A stretch of 64,000 nt of DNA from JBBSAT01 sp044223665 (GTDB lineage: Bacteria > Myxococcota_A > Polyangia > Polyangiales > Sandaracinaceae): NCBI GenBank assembly GCA_044223665.1, contig JBGALT010000018.1:1-64000 (forward strand), given 5' to 3'. Each line of letters opens with the position of its first letter. Position 1 is the first letter of the stretch. The position numbers and the translations under genes are program-made. Shown here one piece after another: positions 55,639-63,551 of this stretch. The notes beneath the pieces are model-generated. The model was not told where the DNA came from, searched no databases, and was given only the letters and a program-made list of their open reading frames with translations.

Positions 55639-56799
55639 ATGCACAAGCTGCTCGCCCTCTTCACCGTCTTCGCCATCGGCTGCACCGGTGTCTCGTTCGC
55701 CGTCTCGCCGAGCGACGTGTCCCGACGAGACGCAGGACCCGATCGCCCGCGCGACGGTGGCCGCGACGCGAGCGTCCGGGACGCCGCGAGCCCCGTCGAT
55801 GCGAGCTGGAGCGTCGATGCCGCACGCGCGGTCGACGCGACCCGGCCCGACGCATTCGCCGCCGACGCCGGCTCGGGCGCGGGCTCGCCGCTCGGGACCG
55901 TCACCGTGCTCGACACCACGTGCGCGGTCGGCAGCTTCGCGCCGACGCGGACCGTCTGCCGCGACGTGCGCGTCACCTGTCCGGGCCTGGCACCGATCGA
56001 CGCTCAGGTGCGCGAGACCTCGCCCGCCCCGAGCGCCGTCGAGCGCGGCACCATCATCGTCGGCACCGGCGGCACCGGCACGAGCTTCTACGCGACGGGC
56101 TCCGGCACGTTGCTCACGCGCCTCTCGAACGCGGGGTTTCGCGTCGTCGACCGGCAGTGGGCGTCGCCGTGGGAGAGCGGCTCGGCCGGGATGGCGGCCC
56201 AGTCCTGTCGCTACGCGACGCTCGCGACGTGGGTGCACGACCACCTCCTGCAGAGCGGAGCGCTCTGTGCGACGGGCAACTCGGGAGGCTCGGCGGAGAT
56301 CGCGTACGCCCTGTCCCACTGGGACCGCGAGACGATCCTCGACTTCGCCGTGCTGACCGGGGGCCCGCCGATGTCTCGCCTCGACGTGGGCTGCCTCCAC
56401 GACGATCCGAGCTGGGACGCGACGTGCCGCGCCTACTTTCGGTCTGCCGGGAGCTGCGCCGCGCCGAGCTGCGTGTTCACGAACGGCCCGATGCAGCTGA
56501 TCGACTCGGCCTACGCCCCCGATCGGCCCTGCGCGACCCGGAGCGGGCCGCGCGTGCCGGATCTCGCGCTCGACGGGAACCTCACGGTGCCCGGCGTCGA
56601 CCTCGCGTATCGGACGCCGCTCCACTTCGTGTTCGGGTCGAACGACTGCACCGAGGCGTTGCCGTTCGGAATGGCGTTCCGCGACGCGGTGACGAGCCCC
56701 GTCACCTCCGAGGTCGCAGCTTCGACCCCTCACGCCGTCGAGAGCACCACCGCCGGACAGAACGCGATCTTCTCCGCGATGACGACGAGCTGCCGATAG
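55639..56799 (+). CDS. exported alpha/beta-hydrolase-like lipoprotein
   Basis: 386 residues. Lipobox AIGC, then an Asp/Arg-rich linker of about 70 residues. The mature domain has TIIVGTGGTGTSFYA, a nucleophile-elbow-like GNSGGS (ATGNSGGSAEIAYALSHW) and a His-containing end, fitting an esterase-like fold. Several Cys pairs (DTTCAVG, CRDVRVTC) suggest disulfides. The substrate is unknown. The start is leaderless if the sigma-54-like site is used. Confidence 0.7.
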   Translation: MHKLLALFTVFAIGCTGVSFAVSPSDVSRRDAGPDRPRDGGRDASVRDAASPVDASWSVDAARAVDATRPDAFAADAGSGAGSPLGTVTVLDTTCAVGSFAPTRTVCRDVRVTCPGLAPIDAQVRETSPAPSAVERGTIIVGTGGTGTSFYATGSGTLLTRLSNAGFRVVDRQWASPWESGSAGMAAQSCRYATLATWVHDHLLQSGALCATGNSGGSAEIAYALSHWDRETILDFAVLTGGPPMSRLDVGCLHDDPSWDATCRAYFRSAGSCAAPSCVFTNGPMQLIDSAYAPDRPCATRSGPRVPDLALDGNLTVPGVDLAYRTPLHFVFGSNDCTEALPFGMAFRDAVTSPVTSEVAASTPHAVESTTAGQNAIFSAMTTSCR

Positions 56800-56828
56800 A
56801 CGAGCTCGGCCGCGGCGGCCGCGGCCCC

Positions 56829-57311
56829 TCAGGAAGCCGGAACCGCGACCACGATGGTCGCCGAGGCGGAGCGCTCCCCGGTCGTGTGCGCGGCATCCAG
56901 GCGCAGGCAGTACGACTGCCCGGCCGGCAGGCCCGCGGCGGTGATCACGGCGGGCAGCGAGCTCGTGCGGCCCGCGAGCTCGGCCGACGGCCACGTGGCC
57001 GCGCCCGCCGCGTCGAGGTCGAAGGCCGCATCGCAGCCGAGCGGCGCCGACCCGGCCGCCACCGACGCTGCCCGCAGCTCCCATCGCGTGATCGTCGACG
57101 TGTCGCCCGAGACGCCCACGTCGAGCGTCACGGTCGTCGCCGTCACGGACGAGGCCGCGAGCCCGATCGTCGCCGGCCCGCGCGGATCGCAGCGATGGGT
57201 CGGGCTGCAGAGCTCGCCGCCGCCGCAGGGGCACGGGTAGTCGTGGATGTCCGTCTGGACGACGCAGCCACCGAGCAAGGCGAAGACGAGTGCGAGACGA
57301 GCGTGACCCAT
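56829..57311 (-). CDS. small lipoprotein with Fn3-like domain
   Basis: 160 residues. Lipobox LGGC, a Cys-rich short segment (CPCGGGELCSPTHRC), then an Fn3-like sandwich (VTATTVTLDVGVSGDTSTITRWELRA in parts; LPAGQSYCLRLDA). The role is unknown. It is divergent from the FHA activator and convergent with the hydrolase-like lipoprotein. Only one start (ATG 57311) is plausible. Confidence 0.75.
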   Translation of the reverse strand: MGHARLALVFALLGGCVVQTDIHDYPCPCGGGELCSPTHRCDPRGPATIGLAASSVTATTVTLDVGVSGDTSTITRWELRAASVAAGSAPLGCDAAFDLDAAGAATWPSAELAGRTSSLPAVITAAGLPAGQSYCLRLDAAHTTGERSASATIVVAVPAS

Positions 57312-57341
57312 GCGACCGAGTGCCGACGATTGTGCGGCGTA

Positions 57342-57357
57342 AGCATGCCCCCTGCCA
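57342..57357 (-). promoter_or_regulatory. weak sigma-54-like site, site F
   Basis: Minus strand TGGCAGG-GGGC-ATGCT (10 of 12 consensus positions). It lies 31 bases before the ATG at 57311, so unlike the others it would leave a leader. It is possibly chance. Confidence 0.3.
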
Positions 57358-57382
57358 ACGGCAGCGTCCGGAACCGCCGTGA

Positions 57383-57388
57383 TATGCT
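57383..57388 (+). promoter_or_regulatory. -10-like box for a leaderless start
   Basis: TATGCT ends exactly 6 bases before the GTG at 57395, so the FHA activator mRNA is probably leaderless and sigma-70 driven. Confidence 0.55.
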
Positions 57389-57394
57389 CCGCGC

Positions 57395-58798
57395 GTGTCG
57401 AGCGAGGACGGACCTCCGAGCACCGAGATCCGCCACCGAAGCGACGGCCCCGTCCTCGTCTCGCACCGGTTTCGGCTGGTGGTCGAGTCGGGCCCCGATG
57501 CCGGGCGCGAGATCGACGTCGCGGCGCCCCGGGCGTCGATCGGATCGGCGGCGAGCAACGACCTCGTGCTCGGCGATCCGGCGAGCAGCCGACAGCACTG
57601 CGAGATCGTCGTCCGCGACGATCGCTACGTGCTCCGCGATCTGGGCTCCACCAACGGCACGTTCGTGCGCGACGTCCGGGTGCTCGAGGCGGTGCTCGAG
57701 CCCGGTGCGCGCATCGCCATCGGGGACTCGATCATCGAGTTCGCGCCGCGGCAGCGTTTCGTCCGAGTCCCGCCTTCGGAGGCGTCGTCGTTCGGAGCGC
57801 TCGTCGGGCGCAGTGCGCCGATGCGCCAGCTCTTCGGCCTGCTCGCGCGCGTCGCACCCACCGCCCTCTCGGTCCTCGTCCTCGGCGAGACCGGCACCGG
57901 CAAGGAGCTCGTCGCTCGCGCGCTGCACGACCACAGCCCTCGACGCGGCGAGCCCTTCGTCGTCGTCGACTGCGGCGCGGTCTCGGCGACGCTGGTCGAC
58001 GACGAGCTGTTCGGGCACGAGCGCGGCGCGTTCACGGGGGCCGATCGGCAGCGAATCGGCGCGTTCGAGGCGGCCCGGGGCGGCACGCTCGTGCTCGACG
58101 AGGTCGGCGAGCTGCCGCTCGAGATGCAACCGAAGCTGCTTCGCGTCCTCGAGCGTCGCGAGATCCGCCGCCTGGGCGGCCGGGCTCCGATCGAGATCGA
58201 CGTCCGCATCATCGCCGCGACGCATCGTCCCCTGCCGCAGATGGTCCGCGAAGGGACGTTTCGCGAAGACCTCTACTACCGGCTGGCGGAGGTGGCCGTC
58301 GAGATCACGCCGCTCCGCGAGCGCATCGACGACATCGCGGTGATCGCCGAGCGGATCGTCGCCGACGAGGCCGAGCGCGGAGGCCGCGTCCGGCGCATCG
58401 CTCCCGGGGCCCTCGCGCGCCTCGGAGAGCGCCGGTGGCGCGGCAACGCGCGCGAGCTCCGCAACGTGGTGCGTCGCGCCATCGCGCTCGGAACGAGCGA
58501 TGTCCTGACGATCGACGATCTCGCCGCCGCCGACGCCTTGGTGCCCGCGCCGCCGAGCGCGGCGAGCGATGCCAGAGGGCTACCCGCCTTCGAAGGGACC
58601 GACGCCCTTCCACTGGACCAAGCCCGCGAGCGCTGGGCAGCCGCGCTCGAGCCGGCGTATCTGACGAGCCTGATGCGGCGAGCCGGCGGCGATCTCGACG
58701 ACGCCGCGGCGAGCGCCGGCATCCACCGCAAGTCGTTTCTTCGACTGCTCCGGCGGCACGGCATCGCTCGCCCGAGCGACACGGACGACGAGGCGTGA
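57395..58798 (+). CDS. FHA-domain sigma-54-dependent activator
   Basis: 467 residues. The FHA domain (~25-110) has SIGSAASNDLVLGDPASSRQHC and DLGSTNGTFV, so phosphothreonine binding is likely. The AAA+ domain (~130-370) has Walker A GETGTGKE, the intact GAFTGA loop and LVLDEVGELPLEMQPKLL. The Fis-type HTH is at the end (~425-460, AAASAGIHRKSFLRLLRRHG). It is an activator of sigma-54 promoters controlled by phosphopeptide binding. The kinase gene overlaps its stop (GTGA), the usual layout of such pairs in myxobacteria. Confidence 0.92.
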   Translation: MSSEDGPPSTEIRHRSDGPVLVSHRFRLVVESGPDAGREIDVAAPRASIGSAASNDLVLGDPASSRQHCEIVVRDDRYVLRDLGSTNGTFVRDVRVLEAVLEPGARIAIGDSIIEFAPRQRFVRVPPSEASSFGALVGRSAPMRQLFGLLARVAPTALSVLVLGETGTGKELVARALHDHSPRRGEPFVVVDCGAVSATLVDDELFGHERGAFTGADRQRIGAFEAARGGTLVLDEVGELPLEMQPKLLRVLERREIRRLGGRAPIEIDVRIIAATHRPLPQMVREGTFREDLYYRLAEVAVEITPLRERIDDIAVIAERIVADEAERGGRVRRIAPGALARLGERRWRGNARELRNVVRRAIALGTSDVLTIDDLAAADALVPAPPSAASDARGLPAFEGTDALPLDQARERWAAALEPAYLTSLMRRAGGDLDDAAASAGIHRKSFLRLLRRHGIARPSDTDDEA

Positions 58799-59676
58799 GC
58801 CTGCGCCACGCCGAGCTCGAGTGCATCGAGGCGCTCGCCCTCGGAGGCGCCTCGGAGGTCCATCTCGCGCGGCGCCGGCTCGCCGACGGACGCTTCCAGC
58901 GCGTGGTCGTCAAACGAGCACGCGAGCCCGACGACGTCGAGCACGCGCTGCTGCTCCGGGACGAAGGACGCCTGCTCGCGCGGCTCTCGCACCCGGGCGT
59001 GATCGGTCTCGTCTCGTCCGGAGAGGACGCACGCGGGCCGTTCCTCGTGCTCGACCACGTCGATGGCGTGACCTTGCGCCGGCTGACGCTCGCCGCGCGC
59101 GGGTCGAGCGCGCCTGCCCTCCTCGTGGGGCGAGTCTTGCTCGACGTCGCCGAAGCGCTCACGTACCTGCACGACCAGGCCGACCCCGTCGTGCATCGGG
59201 ACCTGACGCCGTCGAACGTGCTCGCCGACGTCGCCGGCCACGCGCGCCTCATCGACTTCGGCATCGCCTACGCCGGTGGCCGCGTGTACGAGACGGGCAC
59301 CGGCGTCATCAAGGGCACGATCGGCTACATGGCGCCCGAGCAGCTCGAGGGTCGCTCGGACGCGGGCAGCGCGACCGACGTATTCGCGCTCGGGGTCTGC
59401 GCGCACGAGGCGCTCGCCGGGCGTCACCCGTTCCTGCCCGTCGACCCTCTCACGCTCGAGCGCCGCGTCCGTGGCGCGGAGTTCCCGCCGCTCGGCGGCC
59501 GTGTGGCGGTGCCGGCCGCGCTGGCGGCCATGCTCGATCGCGCTCTCGCACCGGATCCGGCAGCGCGCCCGAGGGCACGCGAGGTCGCGGACGCCCTGCG
59601 CCCGTGGGTCGGCGGGGTCTCGCGCGCCGACGTCGGAGCGCTCGTCGTGCGCTCGCAGCTCGCACCGGCTCTCTAG
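58795..59676 (+). CDS. soluble Ser/Thr protein kinase
   Basis: 293 residues, kinase domain only. G-loop ALGGASEVHLA, Lys in VVVKRA, HRDLTPSN (Asp catalytic), DFGIAY and MAPEQ are all present. No membrane segment or sensor domain is present. The GTG start overlaps the activator's stop (GTGA), so the two are co-translated. It plausibly phosphorylates a partner recognised by the FHA domain, but the direction of signalling is inferred. Confidence 0.9.
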   Translation: MSLRHAELECIEALALGGASEVHLARRRLADGRFQRVVVKRAREPDDVEHALLLRDEGRLLARLSHPGVIGLVSSGEDARGPFLVLDHVDGVTLRRLTLAARGSSAPALLVGRVLLDVAEALTYLHDQADPVVHRDLTPSNVLADVAGHARLIDFGIAYAGGRVYETGTGVIKGTIGYMAPEQLEGRSDAGSATDVFALGVCAHEALAGRHPFLPVDPLTLERRVRGAEFPPLGGRVAVPAALAAMLDRALAPDPAARPRAREVADALRPWVGGVSRADVGALVVRSQLAPAL

Positions 59677-59708
59677 GGCCCGCATGCGAAGAGGATCGGC
59701 GACGCCGC

Positions 59709-59749
59709 GCGAGCGCCGGGCTCGGGGCGGGCTCGGCGCGGGCGCTCGC
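59709..59749. terminator. bidirectional hairpin between convergent genes
   Basis: GCGAGCGCC (59709-59717) and GGCGCTCGC (59741-59749) form a perfect 9-bp stem spanning a 23-base loop between two convergent stops. It lacks a T-run. Confidence 0.45.
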
Positions 59750-60562
59750 TCAAAACGAGACGCTCAACGAGTCACCCTCGAGCCGCACGTGGCCCTCACC
59801 CGTGCTGGCCGGCTGGGTGGCGCCGACGACGTCGAGGATGCCCCAGACGATCGCCGCCAGCGCGACGACGCCCGAGCCGATCCAGAACGCGTTGGCGAGC
59901 GTCGCGTCGTCGTACGCGCGCTGCTGCGCATCCCACGCCGATCGATGATCGGGGGCCACGAGGACGGCGCTCGTCGCATCCTGCGCGGCGAACGCGAAGC
60001 CGAACGCGATTCCGTTCGCGACGGCCGTCAGAGCGCCTCCGAGAACCCACGGAAGGGGTGAGATCTCGCGTGTCGGGCTCGTCGGAGACGAGGGAGGCGG
60101 AGGGCCCTCCCCCGTCGCCTGCCGGGCGTCGTGCTCCGCATCGGCGGGCGGCGCGTCCGCGTCGGGCACGGCGCGCTCGCAGAGCCGCTCGAGCGCGGTG
60201 ACGTTCGCCACCAGCGCACCGCGATCGGCCACCTCCGTGTCGGTCTCGAGAAAGCGACGGTAGAGCGCGAGAGCCCCCTCGCAGTCGCCCTGCGCCTCGT
60301 GAACGCGCGCGAGGTTTCGCAGCAGGATCGGATGGGGGCACACCGCGTACGCACCTTCGAGCAGCACGCGCGCGCGCTCCATGTCGCCCGTGTCGAAGAG
60401 TGGCCGGGCCTGCTGCGACATCTCGTACGCGTGGCGCTCGTCCTCCGGCGTACACGCCGGTGCTGGCTCCGCCTGCGCCTGCGCGATCCCCGCCTGCGCG
60501 AAGATCACGAACGCGAGCAGGTGCGTTAGAATGGCGCTCGTGCAGGACGCGACCGCGACCAA
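59750..60562 (-). CDS. exported TPR protein
   Basis: About 270 residues. A signal peptide ends near AQAQA. TPR-like helices occupy ~55-130 (RHAYEMSQQARPLFDTGDMERARVLLEG and the next repeat). A Pro/Ser linker and two membrane segments (VLGGALTAVANGIAFGF and IGSGVVALAAIVWGILDVV) follow. It resembles the TPR/PEGA protein at 9962-10936 but lacks the PEGA part. No good ATG exists: TTG at 60562 gives a normal signal peptide; the N-terminus is uncertain. The start overlaps the divergent kinase. Confidence 0.6.
   Translation of the reverse strand: MVAVASCTSAILTHLLAFVIFAQAGIAQAQAEPAPACTPEDERHAYEMSQQARPLFDTGDMERARVLLEGAYAVCPHPILLRNLARVHEAQGDCEGALALYRRFLETDTEVADRGALVANVTALERLCERAVPDADAPPADAEHDARQATGEGPPPPSSPTSPTREISPLPWVLGGALTAVANGIAFGFAFAAQDATSAVLVAPDHRSAWDAQQRAYDDATLANAFWIGSGVVALAAIVWGILDVVGATQPASTGEGHVRLEGDSLSVSF
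60527..60532 (+). promoter_or_regulatory. -10-like box for a leaderless kinase start
   Basis: TAGAAT ends 7 bases before the GTG at 60540 and overlaps the ATG at 60531, which is therefore probably not the start. It lies within the coding end of the divergent TPR gene. Confidence 0.5.
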
Positions 60563-62126
60563 GCTACCCGAGCGGCTGGGGCGCTTCGAGGTCGTGGCCC
60601 GCCTCGCGACCGGCGGAATGGCGGAGATCCTGCTGGCCCGCGTGCGTGGCCCGCACGGCTTCGAGCGCCCCATCGTGTTGAAGCGGATGCTACCACAGCT
60701 CGCGCGCGACCCCGTGTTCGTCCGCATGTTCCTCGACGAGGCGCGCATCGCGGCGCGCGTGAGCCACCGCAACGTCCCGCAGCTCTTCGAGCTCACCAAC
60801 GAGGCCGACGAGCTGATCCTCGCGATGGAGTACCTGCACGGCGAGGGGCTCGCGAACGTCGTGCGGCGCCTGGCCAAGACGGGCGAGCACCTGGACCCCG
60901 TGCTCGCCGCGCACGTCGCCGCCGAGGCATGCGCGGGTCTACACGCCGCGCACGAGCTACGCGGGAGCGATGGGCAGAGCCTGTCGTTGGTCCATCGCGA
61001 CGTCTCGCCGCAGAACTTGTTCGTGCTCTTCGACGGCACGGTGAAGGTCATCGACTTCGGCATCGCGAAGGCAGCCGACCGCGCGACCCGCACCGAGACC
61101 GGGGAGATCAAGGGCAAGCTCGAGTACATGGCGCCCGAGCAGTGTCGAGCGCTGCACGTCGACCGACGCACCGATCTGTTCGCGCTGGGCGTCGTGCTGT
61201 ACGAGTGCGTCACCGGGCATCGCCTGTTCCGGCGCCCGAACCAGCTGCTCGTGTTCAAGGCGATCTGCGAGGAGCCGATCGCGCGACCGAGCACCGTCGT
61301 GAGCACGGTGGCTCCCGAGCTCGAGCGGATCATCATGCGCGCGCTCGAGCGCGAGCCCGACGCGCGATACGCGACCGCCGCCGACATGCGGCGCGACTTG
61401 CTGGCCTTCGTCAGCGCGCACGGCGGCTCGGACCAGGCCGAGCACGCGCTCGCGACTCTGATGGCGCGCCTGTTCGCGGAGCGGATGGCCGAGAAGTCCG
61501 AGATGATCAGCAAGGCGGCGGCGGGCATGCCGATGGGCGCCGTGCCGGTGGCCGAGCCCGACGCGGGTGTCGCGCTACCGGTGGTCGAGCCGCGAACCGT
61601 CACGGCTCCGACGAGCCTGGCGCGACCGCCGCTCGTCAGGCGGGCGCCGAGCTCGCGCGGGACGATCGTGGGGGGCGTCGCCGCGCTCGCCGTGACGGTC
61701 GCCGCGCTCGCCTGGTGGCTCGGAACGACGGCCTCCCCCGCCACGCCGCCGGGGGTCCGTCCCGAGCAGAGCGACCTCGCGGCCTCGCCGACGCCCACCG
61801 CTGCTCCTGCTTCGAGCCTTCCTGCGTCGACGGCGGTCGCGGCGCCGCCTCCCAGCGAGGTCACGCCAACAGGGTCGTCGGGCCCGAGCGGAGCACGGGT
61901 CGCGCCTTCGACCGAAGCGAGCGCGACCGCGCCCGCCGATGGAAGCGAGCCGGCGTCGCCGTCGCGGACGGGCCGGCACGGAACACACGGCCACACAGCC
62001 GTCCACGCGACCGGCTCGGCGCAGGGACAGGCCAGCGACGGGCCCCCCGGGCGACCTCCGGCCGTCACGACGGCCGCGCCACCGCCCTCGACCACCGTGG
62101 CGCCGGAGTGGGGCAACGGCTGGTGA
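60540..62126 (+). CDS. PknB-type Ser/Thr protein kinase, membrane-anchored
   Basis: 528 residues. G-loop ATGGMAEILLA, Lys in IVLKRM, HRDVSPQN with catalytic Asp, DFGIAK and MAPEQ are all present in the first ~280 residues. A linker, a membrane segment (GGVAALAVTVAALAWWLG, ~380-398) and a Pro/Ser/Thr/Ala-rich outer tail follow. No sensor domain is visible outside. GTG at 60540 was chosen by the -10 spacing; ATG at 60531 is in frame. It is divergent from the TPR gene. Confidence 0.9.
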   Translation: MQDATATKLPERLGRFEVVARLATGGMAEILLARVRGPHGFERPIVLKRMLPQLARDPVFVRMFLDEARIAARVSHRNVPQLFELTNEADELILAMEYLHGEGLANVVRRLAKTGEHLDPVLAAHVAAEACAGLHAAHELRGSDGQSLSLVHRDVSPQNLFVLFDGTVKVIDFGIAKAADRATRTETGEIKGKLEYMAPEQCRALHVDRRTDLFALGVVLYECVTGHRLFRRPNQLLVFKAICEEPIARPSTVVSTVAPELERIIMRALEREPDARYATAADMRRDLLAFVSAHGGSDQAEHALATLMARLFAERMAEKSEMISKAAAGMPMGAVPVAEPDAGVALPVVEPRTVTAPTSLARPPLVRRAPSSRGTIVGGVAALAVTVAALAWWLGTTASPATPPGVRPEQSDLAASPTPTAAPASSLPASTAVAAPPPSEVTPTGSSGPSGARVAPSTEASATAPADGSEPASPSRTGRHGTHGHTAVHATGSAQGQASDGPPGRPPAVTTAAPPPSTTVAPEWGNGW

Positions 62127-62293
62127 GCCCCCGCTCGCCGAGGCGATCTGCCGCCGCGGTCGATCGCTTCGGGGATCGCCTCCCGCGCCGCCCGGCTCGC
62201 CGTCGTCTGCACCGCCCTCATCCACGCGCGTGCTCGCAAGCCCCGCGCCGACCCTTTGCCACCGGATTGTCCGCGAATTCGCCGATGGGTTGG

Positions 62294-62328
62294 AACCCGC
62301 GCGGTTCGCCCGGAACGGGCGCGGTTCT
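62294..62328. promoter_or_regulatory. tandem dyads, site D (activator box candidate)
   Basis: GAACC-CGCGC-GGTTC (62294-62308, exact) and GAACG-GGCGC-GGTTC (62314-62328, one mismatch) have centres 20 bases apart. The second is 91 bases from the ATG at 62420. No sigma-54-like -24/-12 site was found between it and the gene. The 293-base gap (62127-62419) holds no other feature I can support. Confidence 0.5.
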
Positions 62329-62419
62329 GTCGAGCCCCACGACCCGTCCCGACCGCGCGGCCGAGAGCCACTGAGAACGGTCACGCGCGCGGGCGCTCGA
62401 GCCGTGGGATCCTCGCCGG

Positions 62420-63499
62420 ATGCTCCGCCGGATCGCCCGCCTGACCGTCGCGCGCACGGTCGCTCCTCTCGTCGACGGCGCGGTGAAGGCCGCGCTGCTG
62501 TCTCGCAGTCGCGCCTCGCGCGCCCGCTCGCCTGCCGAGTCGCTCGGGCCGCGCGAGCGGGCCCGCCGCCTGCGCGACATCGCGGCGCTCTACGATCGCA
62601 CCGAGCACTTCGTGCGCCCCGAGTCGTTCTTCGGCGAGCCGGAGGCGCCGGCGTTCCAGCGCGCGAAGGTCCGCGCGATGGCGGGCGGCGAGGTGATCGA
62701 CCTCGGGTGGCCGAGCGAGCGCCCGCCGCTCGTCCTCGACCTCGCGGAGAAGTTCGCGTCGGCGCCCGCCAATCGAATCGCGCGGGCGCGCTGGTTCCGC
62801 GGGCGAGAGACCGGGCGCCCGGCGCTCGTGCTGGTGCACGGCTATCTCGGCGGCGCGCACGCCCTCGAAGAGCGCGCATGGCCCATCGCCGCGCTCGTCG
62901 AGCGCGGCCTCGACGTCGTGCTCTTCGTGCTGCCTTTTCACGGCCTGCGCGGGAGCGGGCGCCGCCCCGCGTTTCCGGGCAGCGACCCGCGCATGACGGT
63001 CGAGGGCTTCCGCCAGGCCATCCACGATCTCGGTGGGCTGATCCGGGGCCTGCGTGCCGAGGGCGCGCCGCACGTCGGTGCGATGGGGATGAGCCTGGGC
63101 GGGTACACGAGCGCGCTCGCGGCGACGACGCTCGCCGACCTCGACTTCGCCGCGCCGCTCGTGCCGCTCGCTTCGGTGGCCGACTTCGCGCGCGACGACG
63201 GCCGCTTCGTCGGGACCCAGGAGGACCAGGACGAGCAGCATCGGCTGCTCGAGAACGCGTGCGCGGTCGTGAGCCCGCTCTCCCGCTCGCCGCGCACGCC
63301 GCGCGAGAACATCCTCGTCCTCGGCTGCGAGCGCGACCGGATCACGCCGATCGCGCACGCCGAGAAGCTCGCGACGCACTTCGGCGCCCCCCTCGTGCGC
63401 ATGCCGGGTGGTCACCTGGTCCAGATCGGGCGCGGCGAGGGCTTCCGCGCGCTGCTCGCGATGCTCCGCGCGCGCGGGATCCTCGCGCAGCGCACCTGA
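62420..63499 (+). CDS. alpha/beta hydrolase
   Basis: 359 residues. An N-terminal ~60-residue Arg/Ala-rich helical region precedes the hydrolase core with LVLVHGYLGG (oxyanion hole), FHGLRGSGRRP, nucleophile elbow GMSLGG, and the late Asp/His region (LGCERDRITPIAH, MPGGHLVQ). There is no signal peptide. It resembles fungal-DUF2048/abhydrolase-18-like proteins. The substrate is unknown. A GATCCT box ends 6 bases before the ATG. Confidence 0.8.
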   Translation: MLRRIARLTVARTVAPLVDGAVKAALLSRSRASRARSPAESLGPRERARRLRDIAALYDRTEHFVRPESFFGEPEAPAFQRAKVRAMAGGEVIDLGWPSERPPLVLDLAEKFASAPANRIARARWFRGRETGRPALVLVHGYLGGAHALEERAWPIAALVERGLDVVLFVLPFHGLRGSGRRPAFPGSDPRMTVEGFRQAIHDLGGLIRGLRAEGAPHVGAMGMSLGGYTSALAATTLADLDFAAPLVPLASVADFARDDGRFVGTQEDQDEQHRLLENACAVVSPLSRSPRTPRENILVLGCERDRITPIAHAEKLATHFGAPLVRMPGGHLVQIGRGEGFRALLAMLRARGILAQRT

Positions 63500-63551
63500 C
63501 GCGCGTCGCGACGGACGCGGGGCGGGATCGTGACCGGCCCTTCGAGACCGG

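Noticed and set aside
59750..62371. 873-residue minus-strand frame over the kinase
   Set aside because: Only its last ~270 residues look like a protein; the rest is the shadow of the kinase on the other strand.
62329..62419. Sigma-54 promoter for the hydrolase at 62420
   Set aside because: I checked each GG in the gap; none has GC after ten bases with a TTGC-like -12.
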